64,000 nucleotides of DNA from Chiridota heheva (taxonomy: Eukaryota > Echinodermata > Holothuroidea > Apodida > Chiridotidae), in contig JAIGNY010000137.1 of assembly GCA_020152595.1 (NCBI GenBank), forward strand, positions 162,501 through 226,500, given 5' to 3'. A model generated the notes under the pieces. That model ran no database searches. It worked only from the letters and a program-made list of their open reading frames with translations, and had not been told where the DNA came from. Made by a program: the position numbers and the translations under genes. Below, piece after piece: positions 46,681-56,929 of the stretch; the first letter of the stretch is position 1, and each line of letters opens with the position of its first letter.

Positions 46681-48689
46681 CAAATATCACTGGTCCGTGA
46701 AAGTGTTTTTCTTCTTAAACATATAACATCAAGATCCTGTAATATATTGTTTTCAGCTGATAAACGTGTTTTAAAAGTAAAATCTCTCGTAACAAATACT
46801 TTTTTCAAGTATGAAAAACCTTTTCCCGCAATTACTGGCGCAATTTACACATGGACCACTGTAACTAACAATAACATAACGCTAATGTTAGGTTTTGATC
46901 TCACTCTGTGGAGACTTGTTAAAAGCTGTAAAATTGACCACAAAATACCCAGTGAAAATTCTTTAATGGTGGCAATCAGTAAATTTACATTACCTGATGA
47001 GTCAAAAATAATTTGCAAAAAAAAAAAAAAATATTGCAGAATAAACTAACAAAAAAAGGTTTCAGCGGAGCTGAAATTCTGCAGCTTCTCAAAGATTGCA
47101 GCCATTTTATAAGAGGACTGATAAATGGTATTTCCGAGTTGATGGCGTAGTTTCGAAATTGATTATGGCATGGCGCCAAGGTAACACAGTATTTAGGGTT
47201 TTCGCTAAAAGCCCTAGCGAGTATAGCAAAAAAGTTAGGTGATGTTAAGATTAGATGACATTGAAGGGAACTATTCTGTTCTATCTTAACCAAATTTCCA
47301 TGCACATTTTCCATAAAAATAATGATTTATTATGTAGAAATGCACTTTTCACGATTTGGAAAGCCAAATTCCAGCGTCTATTTGGGCAATGGGATTTATA
47401 CTTTTGCCTTACTGGTTGCGCGATATTTTTACTTAGCATCGTAAATTGAAGCAATTTTGGTGTACTTCCGAAAATCACGGAACTAAATGCGTGTATACGA
47501 TACACGCTCGCTTTTTTGGCGAGTACACGGATTACTAAAATCCCTAAATGTTCACAGCTCTAAAAGTATGTCAGTACATGTTCCACATGGAGAGCATTTC
47601 AGTACGTACTACCTGGGGAACTGTTTACCTGGGCAGTTTACTTCTCATGGCTTACCACAGAGCTGTCAAAATAACAGCTCCCAGGACCCTGGGCTAAGCT
47701 TAATTAGGGATTTATTTACTACCAGGGGATATATCTTTCTGGGGATATTAATGCTGCTTGAAAAGTGCTCCATATGTAGAATAAATAACTAAAAACAATG
47801 ATGTGCATGCATGATAATTCTGAGAAATTAATGTAGGATGCAAGACCTCATTAAGATTAAATTTGTGTGTTACCACACATTTTTTTTGGACAAAATATAA
47901 AGTTCCCACCAAGTGGTGTGGTCAAATTGACCGTGTCACTCGCATAACTTCCATAATCGGCCGGAAGAGGTTAGAATTACCCATTGACCCACACATTATA
48001 ATTTATACAAAACAGCTCATAACTTTTGTTAGAAGCATATTTTTATGTTTAAACATCCCCATGAATTCATTTGTCTCCCTAATGCCTTTTAATTTTTATT
48101 TTTTGGGAAAAATGTATTTTCTAGCACATGGTATGATCAAATAGATCCCCTTCACCTACCCCTCCACACCGTTTGCGGAAGTCATAATAATTTGTGTTAC
48201 ATATTCATATTCTTCACTGAATTTGTCGGTTTTTAATGTCTCACTCACATCCCTGAAACTGTGTTTGCATGTGCTAACACAACTACCATTAGTTTCGTTA
48301 TGTATTTATCCTGTACATACGATATGTGTTACAGCTTTACTTTTTTTTCAGCATTTTTTTCGAATTTCGACAAATGCGCAGCAGCCTTATCATTAATATT
48401 TATTTCTTGTTTCTCTTACAGGTACATTATGACAAAAAAAGGTGTATATCAAGTCCAATTTAAAGCAAGGAATTTGCTGTTTTATTGACGAAAATGTTGG
48501 AACAGTGAAATTTCATCCAAAAGAGTGGTTTATTTTTAAAAGCACTAGCTGTTCCAAGGAACAGTGGAGTCAAATCTAATATTTGACCCATGCGTAAAAA
48601 ATCACGTCTGACAATCTAATCTGAGGCAAATTTAATATTTGACCCATGTGTAAAAAAATCAAGTCTGACAATCTAATCTGAGAGGGTTA
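46681..48689. other. Unannotated 2-kb stretch with one 64-bp direct duplication
   Basis: Several short open frames without family resemblance. Two direct copies of about 64 bp, each with AATATTTGACCCATG and TCTGACAATCTAATCTGAG, stand at about 48577-48627 and 48631-48682, next to the LINE tail. Confidence 0.4.
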
Positions 48690-48708
48690 ATAATAATAAT
48701 AAATAATG

Positions 48709-48751
<43 letters not shown>

Positions 48752-50012
48752 TAATAATAATGTATACTTGATAAAGCGCCGGTATCCGTCAAAAGGCGCT
48801 AATGGCGCTTTGCAAAAAACAAGCCAGTTAAACACTTCAAACTCATCCCAGGCTGAAATAAACATACAACAGTACAACATTAACAAGAAAGTTTTTCAAA
48901 AAGGAATGTTTTTAAACCAGTTTTGAAACTGTCCAGGTAACTAGCGGATCTTACAGTTTGTGGGAGACCATTCCACACTTTGGCCGCTGCATGCGACATA
49001 AAATGATCTTGATCCCCACTGGTTTCTCGCGACTCTTTCCTAAAGCAGAACCTGAGACGATGAACGCAAGTTCTCACGTGCTGGAACATACAGGTCAACG
49101 AGCTCACACAGGTAAGATGGTGCAGAGCCATGTAAAATTTTGTAATAAACAAGGCTACTTTAAATACAATACGCTGTTCAACTGGTAACCAGTGAAGTTT
49201 ACACAAAACTGGTGTAATATGAGCAGAGGGCTTAGTAAAGGTTATTAGACTTGCTGCAATATTCTGAATTCTTTGAAGCCAGTTTAGCTGTGTTTTTGTG
49301 ATGCCATACAACAGGGAATTTCCGATATCTATCTTTGAAGTAATAAAGGTATGTACTAATATTTCAGCAGTCTCTTGGTTTAAACAACTGCAAATGTGAC
49401 CTTTATTCCGAATGGAAATGTAGGCAGCTTTGCAAATCGAGGTAATGTGATTTCTCATAGAAAGGGATGAATCTAGAGTAATTCCAAGGTTGCTGACTTC
49501 CGTAGATGAGGTTATGTAAGCATCAGCAATTCTTATGTGTGGGATTTGCACTTTTGCTGTTTGGTATTTTGTCCCGATAACCATGAACTCTGTTTTGTCG
49601 TCGTTTAGTTTTAGGTAGTTCTGTGCCATCCAGGATTTGATTTCATCAACGCACCTTTCTAGTTGCTTAATGGCGGAATCCACGTGATCCTGTACCGGAT
49701 CGACAGACACGTATATCTGAGTGTCATCAGCATATCGTTGATAATCTAAGTTGTGTTTGTGAATTAAATCGCCCAATGGAATTGTGTAAATAGAAAAGGT
49801 GCTTGGTCCAATAACAGAGCCCTGGGGAACTCCATATTCTAGAGGAACTCTTTCTGAGGTAGCGTCATTGATACAAACAAGATGGTGTCTATCAGACAAG
49901 TATGATTTAAACCATTCTAAAACAACACCATCAATGCCAATTCGATCTTTGAGTCGATTTATCAGCTTTCTGTGGTCCACAGTGTCGAAAGCTGCCGACA
50001 AGTCTTTATCGG
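48690..50012 (-). mobile_element. CR1/L2-like LINE, 5'-truncated, with an open 385-aa RT frame
   Basis: Minus-strand element ending in a (TAA/TCATTA)n tail at 48690-48762 and a 3' UTR with GGCGCTTTATC. The frame from 50037 down to 48880 is uninterrupted: DLSAAFDTVDHRKL (RT box A), VPQGSVIGPSTFSIY, YADDTQIYVS (catalytic box), LGITLDSSLSMRNHI, SKIDIGNSLLYG and WNGLPQTVR. Sequence upstream of box A is missing, so it cannot be active although no stop has accumulated. The first codons before DLSAAF are probably not native. Confidence 0.9.
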
Positions 50013-50054
50013 CAGGTAAACTTATTGTGGAGTTCACCTACCCCGTCCAGTAAT

Positions 50055-50525
50055 GGAGTCCTCCAAGACCATAATTACACGAGCCCTCATATTTGGCCTA
50101 TCTATGACTTCCCACTTTTTCACGAGGGTGTTTGCTGATGAAAAACTGCATCATGATCTTTATGTCCTTGATGACAGACTGGCTAATAGTGGGTGGCAGA
50201 CGATCTGGGTAAGGCAGCCTCCTTTATCCGCCGTTTAGGCTGGTTGGTAATCGGCAAAAGTCAGACCTAGCACAGTACTCCGACCTCCACTTACTTGAGG
50301 CGGTTTTATATATTTGCCAGGCCGATCATGGCATGGCATTCAACCGTCCAGGCCGAGCAGGCATGATTTTGGGAAGCCCAGTGTCACACACAGAGAATGG
50401 CTGGTGTTCCTTGGGTGCCTTGTAGATATGGTACCGGCTTCGCATTAGTAAGCTACAGTTTCATCCCATTGATGAGGAATCTCTCTACCTGTCCCACTAT
50501 TAGTCACCCATCCCGCATGTTATTG
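50055..50525 (+). mobile_element. DIRS-type retrotransposon fragment, reverse transcriptase
   Basis: The plus strand encodes ALIFGLSMTSHFFTRVFAD, then HHDLYVLDDRLA (DIRS-type Y-x-DD catalytic box, usually YLDDWL). After frame breaks come LGWLVIGKSQT, VDMVPA and LQFHPIDEE, which match the order of the DIRS RT/RNase H segment (GLS..RVFT..., YLDD, RLGFLVNW.KS, LGHL..MV..G, LQFHL). Degenerate, with several stops. It is interrupted at 50526 by an I-type LINE and continues at 51439. Confidence 0.7.
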
Positions 50526-51438
50526 TAACTATAGTTTGTTGTTTGATAAGGTCTTAACGGCACCACGACAACGAGGGTCAAATTGTGCCTGAGAGGTCAG
50601 ATCATTCAAGAGGTAGGAAGAAAAAGAAGCAGGGGGAGAAAGAGAGAAATTCAAAAACAAAAGTCAGAAAGCTGTGATCGAGAGAGGTGTTGCATGAGTG
50701 CAATAAAAACAAAGTAGAGAGGGGGTGGAAGAGGAGAATTAAATATGGTTGTAGAGGAAAGCATGATAAAGGAAAGAGATAATTTTATCCAGAGGATTTT
50801 TCTGGAAGAGCTCAGCAATTGAGTTGTGGGAAGCGAGGGAAGCTCTGGCAAGGTTGTACAGGGGGCAAGCAAGGAGAACGTGATGGATTGTGAGGGTGCA
50901 ATGGCAATTGTTACAGAGAGGTTGGGGGAAACCAATAAGGAGGTGGGAGTGAGTGAGGTGGGTGTGACCAATTCTAAGACGGGTAATATGAACATTGTCG
51001 ATATGAGAGAGGTTGATGGTGGATTTGATCGGAATTGTGGGCTGAATGACATGGAGTTTGTTATCAATTTGGGACTTCCATGAGGATTGCCAGCGGTCAC
51101 GAACAAGGGAAGCGATAACGGTTTGATATCAGAGAGGGTTTTGGGAAAAGGGGTAGGGAGGAGGTTGAGGGCAAGCTAGCGGCTGCATCAGCCCTGTCAT
51201 TGCCAGGGATACCCACATGGCTGGGTATCCAGAAGAAAAGAATAATTTTCCTGCAGAGGGTGGGAGAAAGCAGTTTCCGGAGGAGGAGGTGGCATGTGAG
51301 GTTATCCCATTTGAGATTAAGTAAAGAAGTAAGAACAGCCTTTGAGTCAGAGAAAACAGCAAAGTGGCTGAGAGGAAAGTATTCAATAAAGTTGAGGGCA
51401 AGGAGAATGGCCTTAGCCTCGGCTGAAAAGATGGATGA
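50526..51438 (-). mobile_element. I-superfamily LINE copy D (RNase H to 3' end), nested in the DIRS element
   Basis: Minus-strand 5'-truncated copy. RNase H motifs SAEAKAILLALNFIEYF and FSDSKAVLTSL, then FFWIPSHVGIPGNDRADAA; then the family 3' end with a (CAAA)n-type tail at 50534-50548. Colinear with copy C 34255-35158. The DIRS reading order resumes on its other side. Confidence 0.9.
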
Positions 51439-52440
51439 GTAGTCCACCTCCTATCTCCTCCGTCACTTTGGTGATGGACGCCAGCTGAGGAGTACATTTA
51501 GACCAAGGTCAAATAGAGCCAGCGACACATCATTAAATATGTTGGAATTAGAGGCGGTGTGCAGACCTCTGCAGCACTTTCCCCAATTAGTGACAAATAA
51601 GTCAAGTGTTGATTCTGGCAGACAACAAAACAGTAGTCACCTACATCAATAACCAGAGGAACCCATGTCCAAAGATCTGTGGTTCCTAACTTAACTGTTG
51701 TAGTGTTGCATGGCCCATAAGGTGACGCTACAAGCCTGTCAAATGTGCAGGAATCTCAATACAATAGCGAACCTGCTGTAGTACCTTAAAGGCAGTTCTG
51801 GGGTCATCCTCCCAGCGACAGAGACACAAAGCTCACACACTATTGCACCCTGACCAGGGCAACAGGGTCAGGAAGGTGAATGTGTTCACGATACAGTGGA
51901 CCTCCTTTGTGGCTTATGCGCTCCCTCCATTCAATGTGAGGTTATCTTAGTCGCTCCCGATGGGACAGGACAAGCATGGTTTCCAAACCTAATGCGGTTG
52001 GTACAAGGTTTTTTGTACTAGTTACCTCTATGGAACCACCTGCTAGCAATCCCAGAGATAGGGCCATTACACCCCAGCCGCAATAGCTACTTTTAACTGT
52101 GTGGATTCTCTCCAGGCATCTTTCGTTTAGAGGGCCTGTCGCATAAGGCTTCCATAATGGTGGCCCACGGCAGGTGCAAGTCTATGCTTAGGATGTATTC
52201 TGCATACTCATTCATTCAAAGACCTACGACCCAAGGATGGCTCCACAACCACCTTTTCAACCGTTTGCTACCTGCACTATCAGTGAGCTCTCTATCTCTC
52301 CACCAAGTTCTTGTTGGCTGCAGCTTCCGGGAGATGTCAGAGTGCTATCCATGCCCTATCCTGCAGGGAGGGCCACGTGACATAAGGTTTGAATCTGGAC
52401 CTTCCCTTTTGCGACTAAATTTTAGAAAAGAAAGGTTATT
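51439..52440 (+). mobile_element. DIRS-type retrotransposon fragment, RNase H to tyrosine recombinase N-terminus
   Basis: The plus strand, after the nested LINE, encodes NMLELEAV (near 51537) and VLILADNKTVVTYINNQRNP (near 51612), the DIRS RNase H box with the SDNTTVVAYINKQGG pattern. Then come VILVAPDGTGQAWFPNLMRL (near 51943) and GLSHKASIMVAHGRCKS plus MYSAYSFIQ (near 52135), the start of the DIRS tyrosine recombinase. Stops and frameshifts throughout. The recombinase core is not seen. Confidence 0.72.
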
Positions 52441-52644
52441 ATTTTTATTTTTATTTTTAAATCATATTATCTGACCGTGATAAGCCAATATCAATCTTAC
52501 CAACTAGCAAGTAATAAATTAGTATGCTTAAAATGTACACACTGAGCGACTATGTTATTCTAATTTCAGCAATGACCATACATGTTCTAAATCCATGAAA
52601 TATTGTATGTAGTGGTAAAATAAAAGCAATTACTATCTTGGTTT

Positions 52645-53915
52645 AGTTTGTTGATGCTTAACAGCACCGCGACAGACAGAGTCAAATGTGCCAAGAGGAT
52701 GTTAAAAAATTAAGGTGTAAGAGTTGTGGCAGAGAAGAGATGAAGGATTGAGAAGAAGAAAAGGGGGGAAATAGGGTGAATTTGGGAGAAAAGATTAAGG
52801 TGAAAAGAAAGAGGTGTGTAAGGTAAGGTGTAGAAGGGAAGAGAAAGGAAGATTACATGTAAATATGGTGGGAAAGGTTGTTGTTGCAGAGGAAGTTGAT
52901 AATGTTGGAGGAAGAATGGTTTTTGAAGAGATCTGAGATTAAGGTGGGTGAGGAGAGAAGAGACCTGAAGTTCAGGTGTAGGGGACAGGTTAAGAGGATA
53001 TGCTTGATGGAGAGGTCGGTGTTGCAGGTGGGGCAGGGGAAAGGAGATGGGAGTGGGTAAGATAGGAGTGACAGAGGCGAATGCGGGTGACAACAATGTC
53101 TTCCTTGTGATTGCGACTGTGCAAGGGGGTGTTGGTCCTGACTGGGTTTGATGATGGTGTGAAGTTTGTTGCTGGTTTCATGATTGCTGGAGTCTTGCCA
53201 GGTTTTACTGATGTAATTTGGAGATGGAGACAAGGAGGTCTGAGTGCAGAATTGGAAAAGGAGAAATGTTATTTGACAGAGCTTTGTTGGCGGCTTTGTT
53301 GGTGGCTTTGTTGGCTCTCTCGTTGCTAGGGATGCCGACGTATGTGGGGTCCAGAAAAAGATCATTTTCTTTCCTTGAGGATGCCAGTGAGTATGGATTT
53401 AGAGTTGGAGAAAATGACGAAACAAGGGTGGAAGGAGAGTTTAAGGCCAGGAGGATGGCCTCAGCCTTGAGGAGAGGATGAGGGCAGAATAGGCGGCGGC
53501 GGCTGCAGAGGAGCCTTTCCGTGGGAGCCATCGTTGATGGGGAAGTAGTAGCCGTGGAAATGTCTACCAAGTTGGCAGTATTTGGAGCGGAAGAAGGCTG
53601 GGTTGTGGAGAGTTTTCGTAAAGGAGGAAAGACCAAGGTATGCCTTGGATGAGGGAGGGAGGGGGTGAATAGTTTAGGTGGGTATGGGTGGGATGGTGTG
53701 TCTGGCAATCAAGAAAATGTTGATGTTGGCTTTGGGGAAGTGGGAGTGCATCCGGATCCCGAAAGGTGGGGAATGCGTTTGTTGAGAGTAAAGAGGTTGG
53801 TGAAGGAGGGGGAGAGGATGGAATGGAAGCAAGGGCAAGAGCAAGGGAAAGACCCATATCGTACATCTGAGGTTAGAGTGGAGTTCGTTGGCCTGGCGTG
53901 GATTATGCAATTACT
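52645..53915 (-). mobile_element. I-superfamily LINE copy G, divergent subfamily, RNase H to 3' end
   Basis: The minus strand shows YVGIPSNERANKATNKAANK (RNase H end) and CPTCNTDLSIKHILLTCPLH, a CxxC...H....C motif at the ORF2 end. The 3' terminus GTTAAGCATCAACAAAC resembles but does not equal that of copies A, C, D, E and F. Frameshifted. The 5' part includes QANELHSNLRC. It is a related family, older or distinct. Confidence 0.8.
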
Positions 53916-53919
53916 CTCT

Positions 53920-54280
53920 GTTGTGGATTACAAGAACTGCTGATATGGGATAAACAACAAGTTGGCTTATAAAATGGTGGCCAATTTGAATTGATGCAAA
54001 TTAGGCAATATTCCACTCGAAAGATTTTGGCAGATTTTTCTGTCATTCTGTGGACCTTCCTAAGCAGTTTGGAGGTCAAATAAAAGCAATTGCTATTTGC
54101 TGTGGATTACCAGAGCTGCTACAAGGGAGAAAACAACAAGTTTGCTTATAAATTGGGGGCCATTTTAAATTTATGCAAATTAGGCAATGTTCCACTCTTA
54201 GGATTTTGGTAAACTTTTTATCTGTCATTCTGTGGACCTTTCTGAGCAATTTGGCGGTAAAATCAAAACTATTGCAATTT
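53920..54280 (+). repeat. Tandem dimer of a 179-bp dispersed repeat
   Basis: Two copies start at 53922 and 54101 (both TGTGGATTAC). Related copies in opposite orientation occur at 40490-40950. Confidence 0.7.
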
Positions 54281-54429
54281 GTAGTGGGTTGGGCCTTATT
54301 TCGGGTTATGCCTGTGTTACTAGGAATCAACTTCATGTTGCCAATTCTTACAGTTTTATGCAATGAGAGGAAGCAGTTACAGATGAATCTGTATGTACCA
54401 TAGCAAGTCATGAAATACTGTCAGGGGTG
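54281..54429. other. Unannotated spacer
   Basis: Nothing recognised. Confidence 0.4.
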
Positions 54430-55020
54430 TAGCTAGCTAAGGGAGAGGGAGAGGTAGCTAAGGGGGAGCTAGCTAAGGGGGGAGCTAGCTAAGGGAGAGG
54501 GAGAGCTAACTAAGGGGGAGAGCTAACCAAGGGGGAGAGCTAACTAAGGGGGAGAGCTAACTAAGGGGAGAGCTAGCTAAGGGAAGGGGAGAGCTAGCTA
54601 GAGGATGGGAGAGCTAGCTAAGGGATGGGAGAGCTAGCTAAGGGAGGAGAGAGCTAGCTAAGGAGGGGAGAGCTAGCTAAGGGGGGGGAGAACTAACTAA
54701 GGGAGGTAGAGAGCTAGCTGAGGGGAAAGCTAGCTGAGGGAGGAGAGAGCTAGCTAAGGGAGGGGAAAGCTAGCTAAGGGATGGGAGAGAGCTAGCTAAG
54801 GGAGGGGAGAGCAAGCTAAGGGATGGGAGAGCTAGCTAAGGGAAGGGAGAGCTAGCTAAGGAAGGGGGAGAGCTAGCTAAGGGAGGGGAGAGCTAGCTAA
54901 GGAAGGGAGAGCTAGGTAAGGGAGGGAAGAGCTAGCTAAGGGAGGGGAGAGCTAGCTAAGAGAGGGGAGAGCTAGCTAAGGGAGGAGGGAGCTAGCCAAG
55001 GGAGGAGGGAGCGAGCTAGC
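54430..55020. repeat. 19-20 bp minisatellite with GCTAGC in each unit
   Basis: About 30 units of GAGAGCTAGCTAAGGGA(G)G type. Each unit holds the palindrome AGCTAGCT and a G run. Confidence 0.9.
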
Positions 55021-55424
55021 AATTAACGTTGCATTGGTATGCACTTTTAACAGAATAAATAGATACCAAAAATATGTAACTCGGTATGGAAAAATATACA
55101 TATCAAGGTTTGTTAGAATCAGTTAAATCTTAGTTGTCATATATGCAAAAAAATAATTACACTACTTCAAGTAATAACACTTCTTGAAAATGGAACAAAT
55201 CAGCTGACTCCTCAAGGTACACCTAATTTACTATCTGAGAGCAAGATTTTGAAATTATCTAAACATCAGCTTCATTAACTAGAGGTCAATACCTTTGAAT
55301 AGCCTATCAGGAAATCTAAACGAATTCATAAGAATTTTACTTTCCGGAAGGCAATTTTCCAACTTCTCTCAATAGAAAATGCTGTTTCCTTCAGGGATGA
55401 ATCAATAAATTTTGTAATGGAACC
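55021..55424. other. Unannotated AT-rich sequence
   Basis: No gene or repeat recognised. Confidence 0.4.
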
Positions 55425-55760
55425 ACCAGAGCTTCACCCTTGACCCCAACAAGGACACCTTGGAGCCACCAGGGCTTTACCCTCGACCCAACCAAGGGCA
55501 CCTTGGACTCATCGGCTTTACCCTAGACCCAACCAAGGGTACCTTGGACTCACCAGGGATTTACCCTCGACCAAACTAAGGGCACCTTGGACTCAGCGGC
55601 TTTACCCTAGACCCAACCAAGGGTACCTTGGACACACCAGGGCTTTACCATCAACCCAACCAAGGGCACCTTGGACCCAGCAGGGCTTTACCCTCGACCC
55701 AACCAAGGGCACCTTGGACCCACCAGGGCTTTACCCTCGACCCCACCTAGGACATTAGAC
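55425..55760. repeat. 43-bp minisatellite, about 8 units
   Basis: Core GGGCTTTACCCTCGACCCAA then CCAAGGGCACCTTGGAC. Contains the palindrome CCAAGGGCACCTTGG. Moderately degenerate. Confidence 0.9.
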
Positions 55761-56270
55761 CAATTTCTGGGGAATTTATGCTGACCCCTATCACCTGCAG
55801 AAATTCTACCAAATGAGTTACAACCTTAAAGGATATATATGGCAAACAGCAGTGATTTTATTTCTATGTTGTAATTATAACAACAATAAAATTCTTCTCC
55901 TAATCTTTCCTTTGAAACATACACAGTAGCTCATTCAAATCAAATATACTTCCTACCAAAGAGCATGACATTTTTCATATTTTTGTGTTCAGAAGTATTA
56001 GAATTACCTTTAGAAAAGGGTAAATCTATAGACCTCTGGTTCCCCACTAGACAGACAGTGATTGCTAAGACCTGTGGCAACACTCAGTCATCAAAATGCA
56101 TATCTGCACCTATCCTCACATTCCTAACAACTCTTCACTTATTATTCAGTAATACATGAAGCAATTTTGAAGAACAAAATTTATCTGGGCATTGCTTTAC
56201 ACTTATTAGGCAATTTTAGGTGTTTGACTCTTACCAAGACTAATTTTATCTCCAAGTTTTTAAAGAACTT
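55761..56270. other. Unannotated sequence
   Basis: No gene recognised. The short open frame at 55965-56159 has no family resemblance. Confidence 0.4.
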
Positions 56271-56521
56271 AAAGGAGTATTCCCATAGATTTTCATTTTT
56301 TCATATATGATAGAGAAAAAGTTTAGAAACAAAGTGGTGACATCACAAAGCTGAAGGACATATACTGTACCAGGTGTTTTTAAGAACATTTTTCAACACC
56401 TTCAATTGTTATAACTTCTAAATGAAATAAGATATTGCCATAATTTTTTCACCCTTTAGTTTCTACAAATTTTATCTATCATATATGAAAAAATGAAAAT
56501 TCATAGGAATATTCCTTTAAG
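56271..56521. mobile_element. MITE with about 58-bp terminal inverted repeats
   Basis: The left arm (about 56271-56328) and right arm (about 56463-56521) are inverted copies, roughly 85-90% alike by eye. They share AAAGGAxTATTCC at the outer end and TTTTCATTTTTTCATATATG inside. TTAA overlaps both outer ends, so it may be a target duplication. No internal ORF, so non-autonomous. Confidence 0.7.
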
Positions 56522-56744
56522 ATGCATTTTCCATCTATATTTAATTATTCACAACCCTTGGAAAATTCCTTACTTTTGGTTGGCCCAAAGTGGCACATAT
56601 CATTACCTCTAAAAGCTAATCTAAGGCAGTGCCCTACTTTATCCCAAAAGCAAAACATAAATTCAAAACATAGAGATACCCATTCCCTGACTCTCTCTTA
56701 AGGTGCTGAGTCTGGAACAGACATTGACGATCATGGCCCTCCAG
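56522..56744. other. Spacer between MITE and RTE-like LINE
   Basis: Nothing recognised. It may include the 3' UTR of the LINE. Confidence 0.35.
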
Positions 56745-56929
56745 TCACTTCTGTTTAGAGCTAAACATAAAGTTATTGTTACGTAGGCTGTTGTTGGTTG
56801 CCCAGTTGTTTAAGCTTTGGACATATTTAACTCGCTGCCTTCCTCTGCTTCTTATGCACTTAATTTTCCCACATACTGCAAGCTGTTCCAACCCACCCTC
56901 CCGATAAACATGCCCGAAGAACTCCATCT
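56745..56929 (-). mobile_element. RTE-like LINE, C-terminal end of ORF2
   Basis: The minus strand encodes RQMEFFGHVYREGGLEQL then GKIKCIRSRGRQRVKYVQSL, the typical end of RTE-group ORF2 (FFGHV.R..GLE.L...GKI...R.RGRQR..Y..SL). It is separated from the rest of the ORF by the 77-bp array. Confidence 0.85.

Noticed and set aside
46672-47049. 125-aa plus-strand ORF
   Set aside because: Low-complexity AT-rich translation, no recognisable domain, and no supporting start or splice context.
50055-50238. DIRS fragment as a host gene exon
   Set aside because: The VLDD box and the continuation beyond the nested LINE follow the DIRS element order, and stops are frequent.
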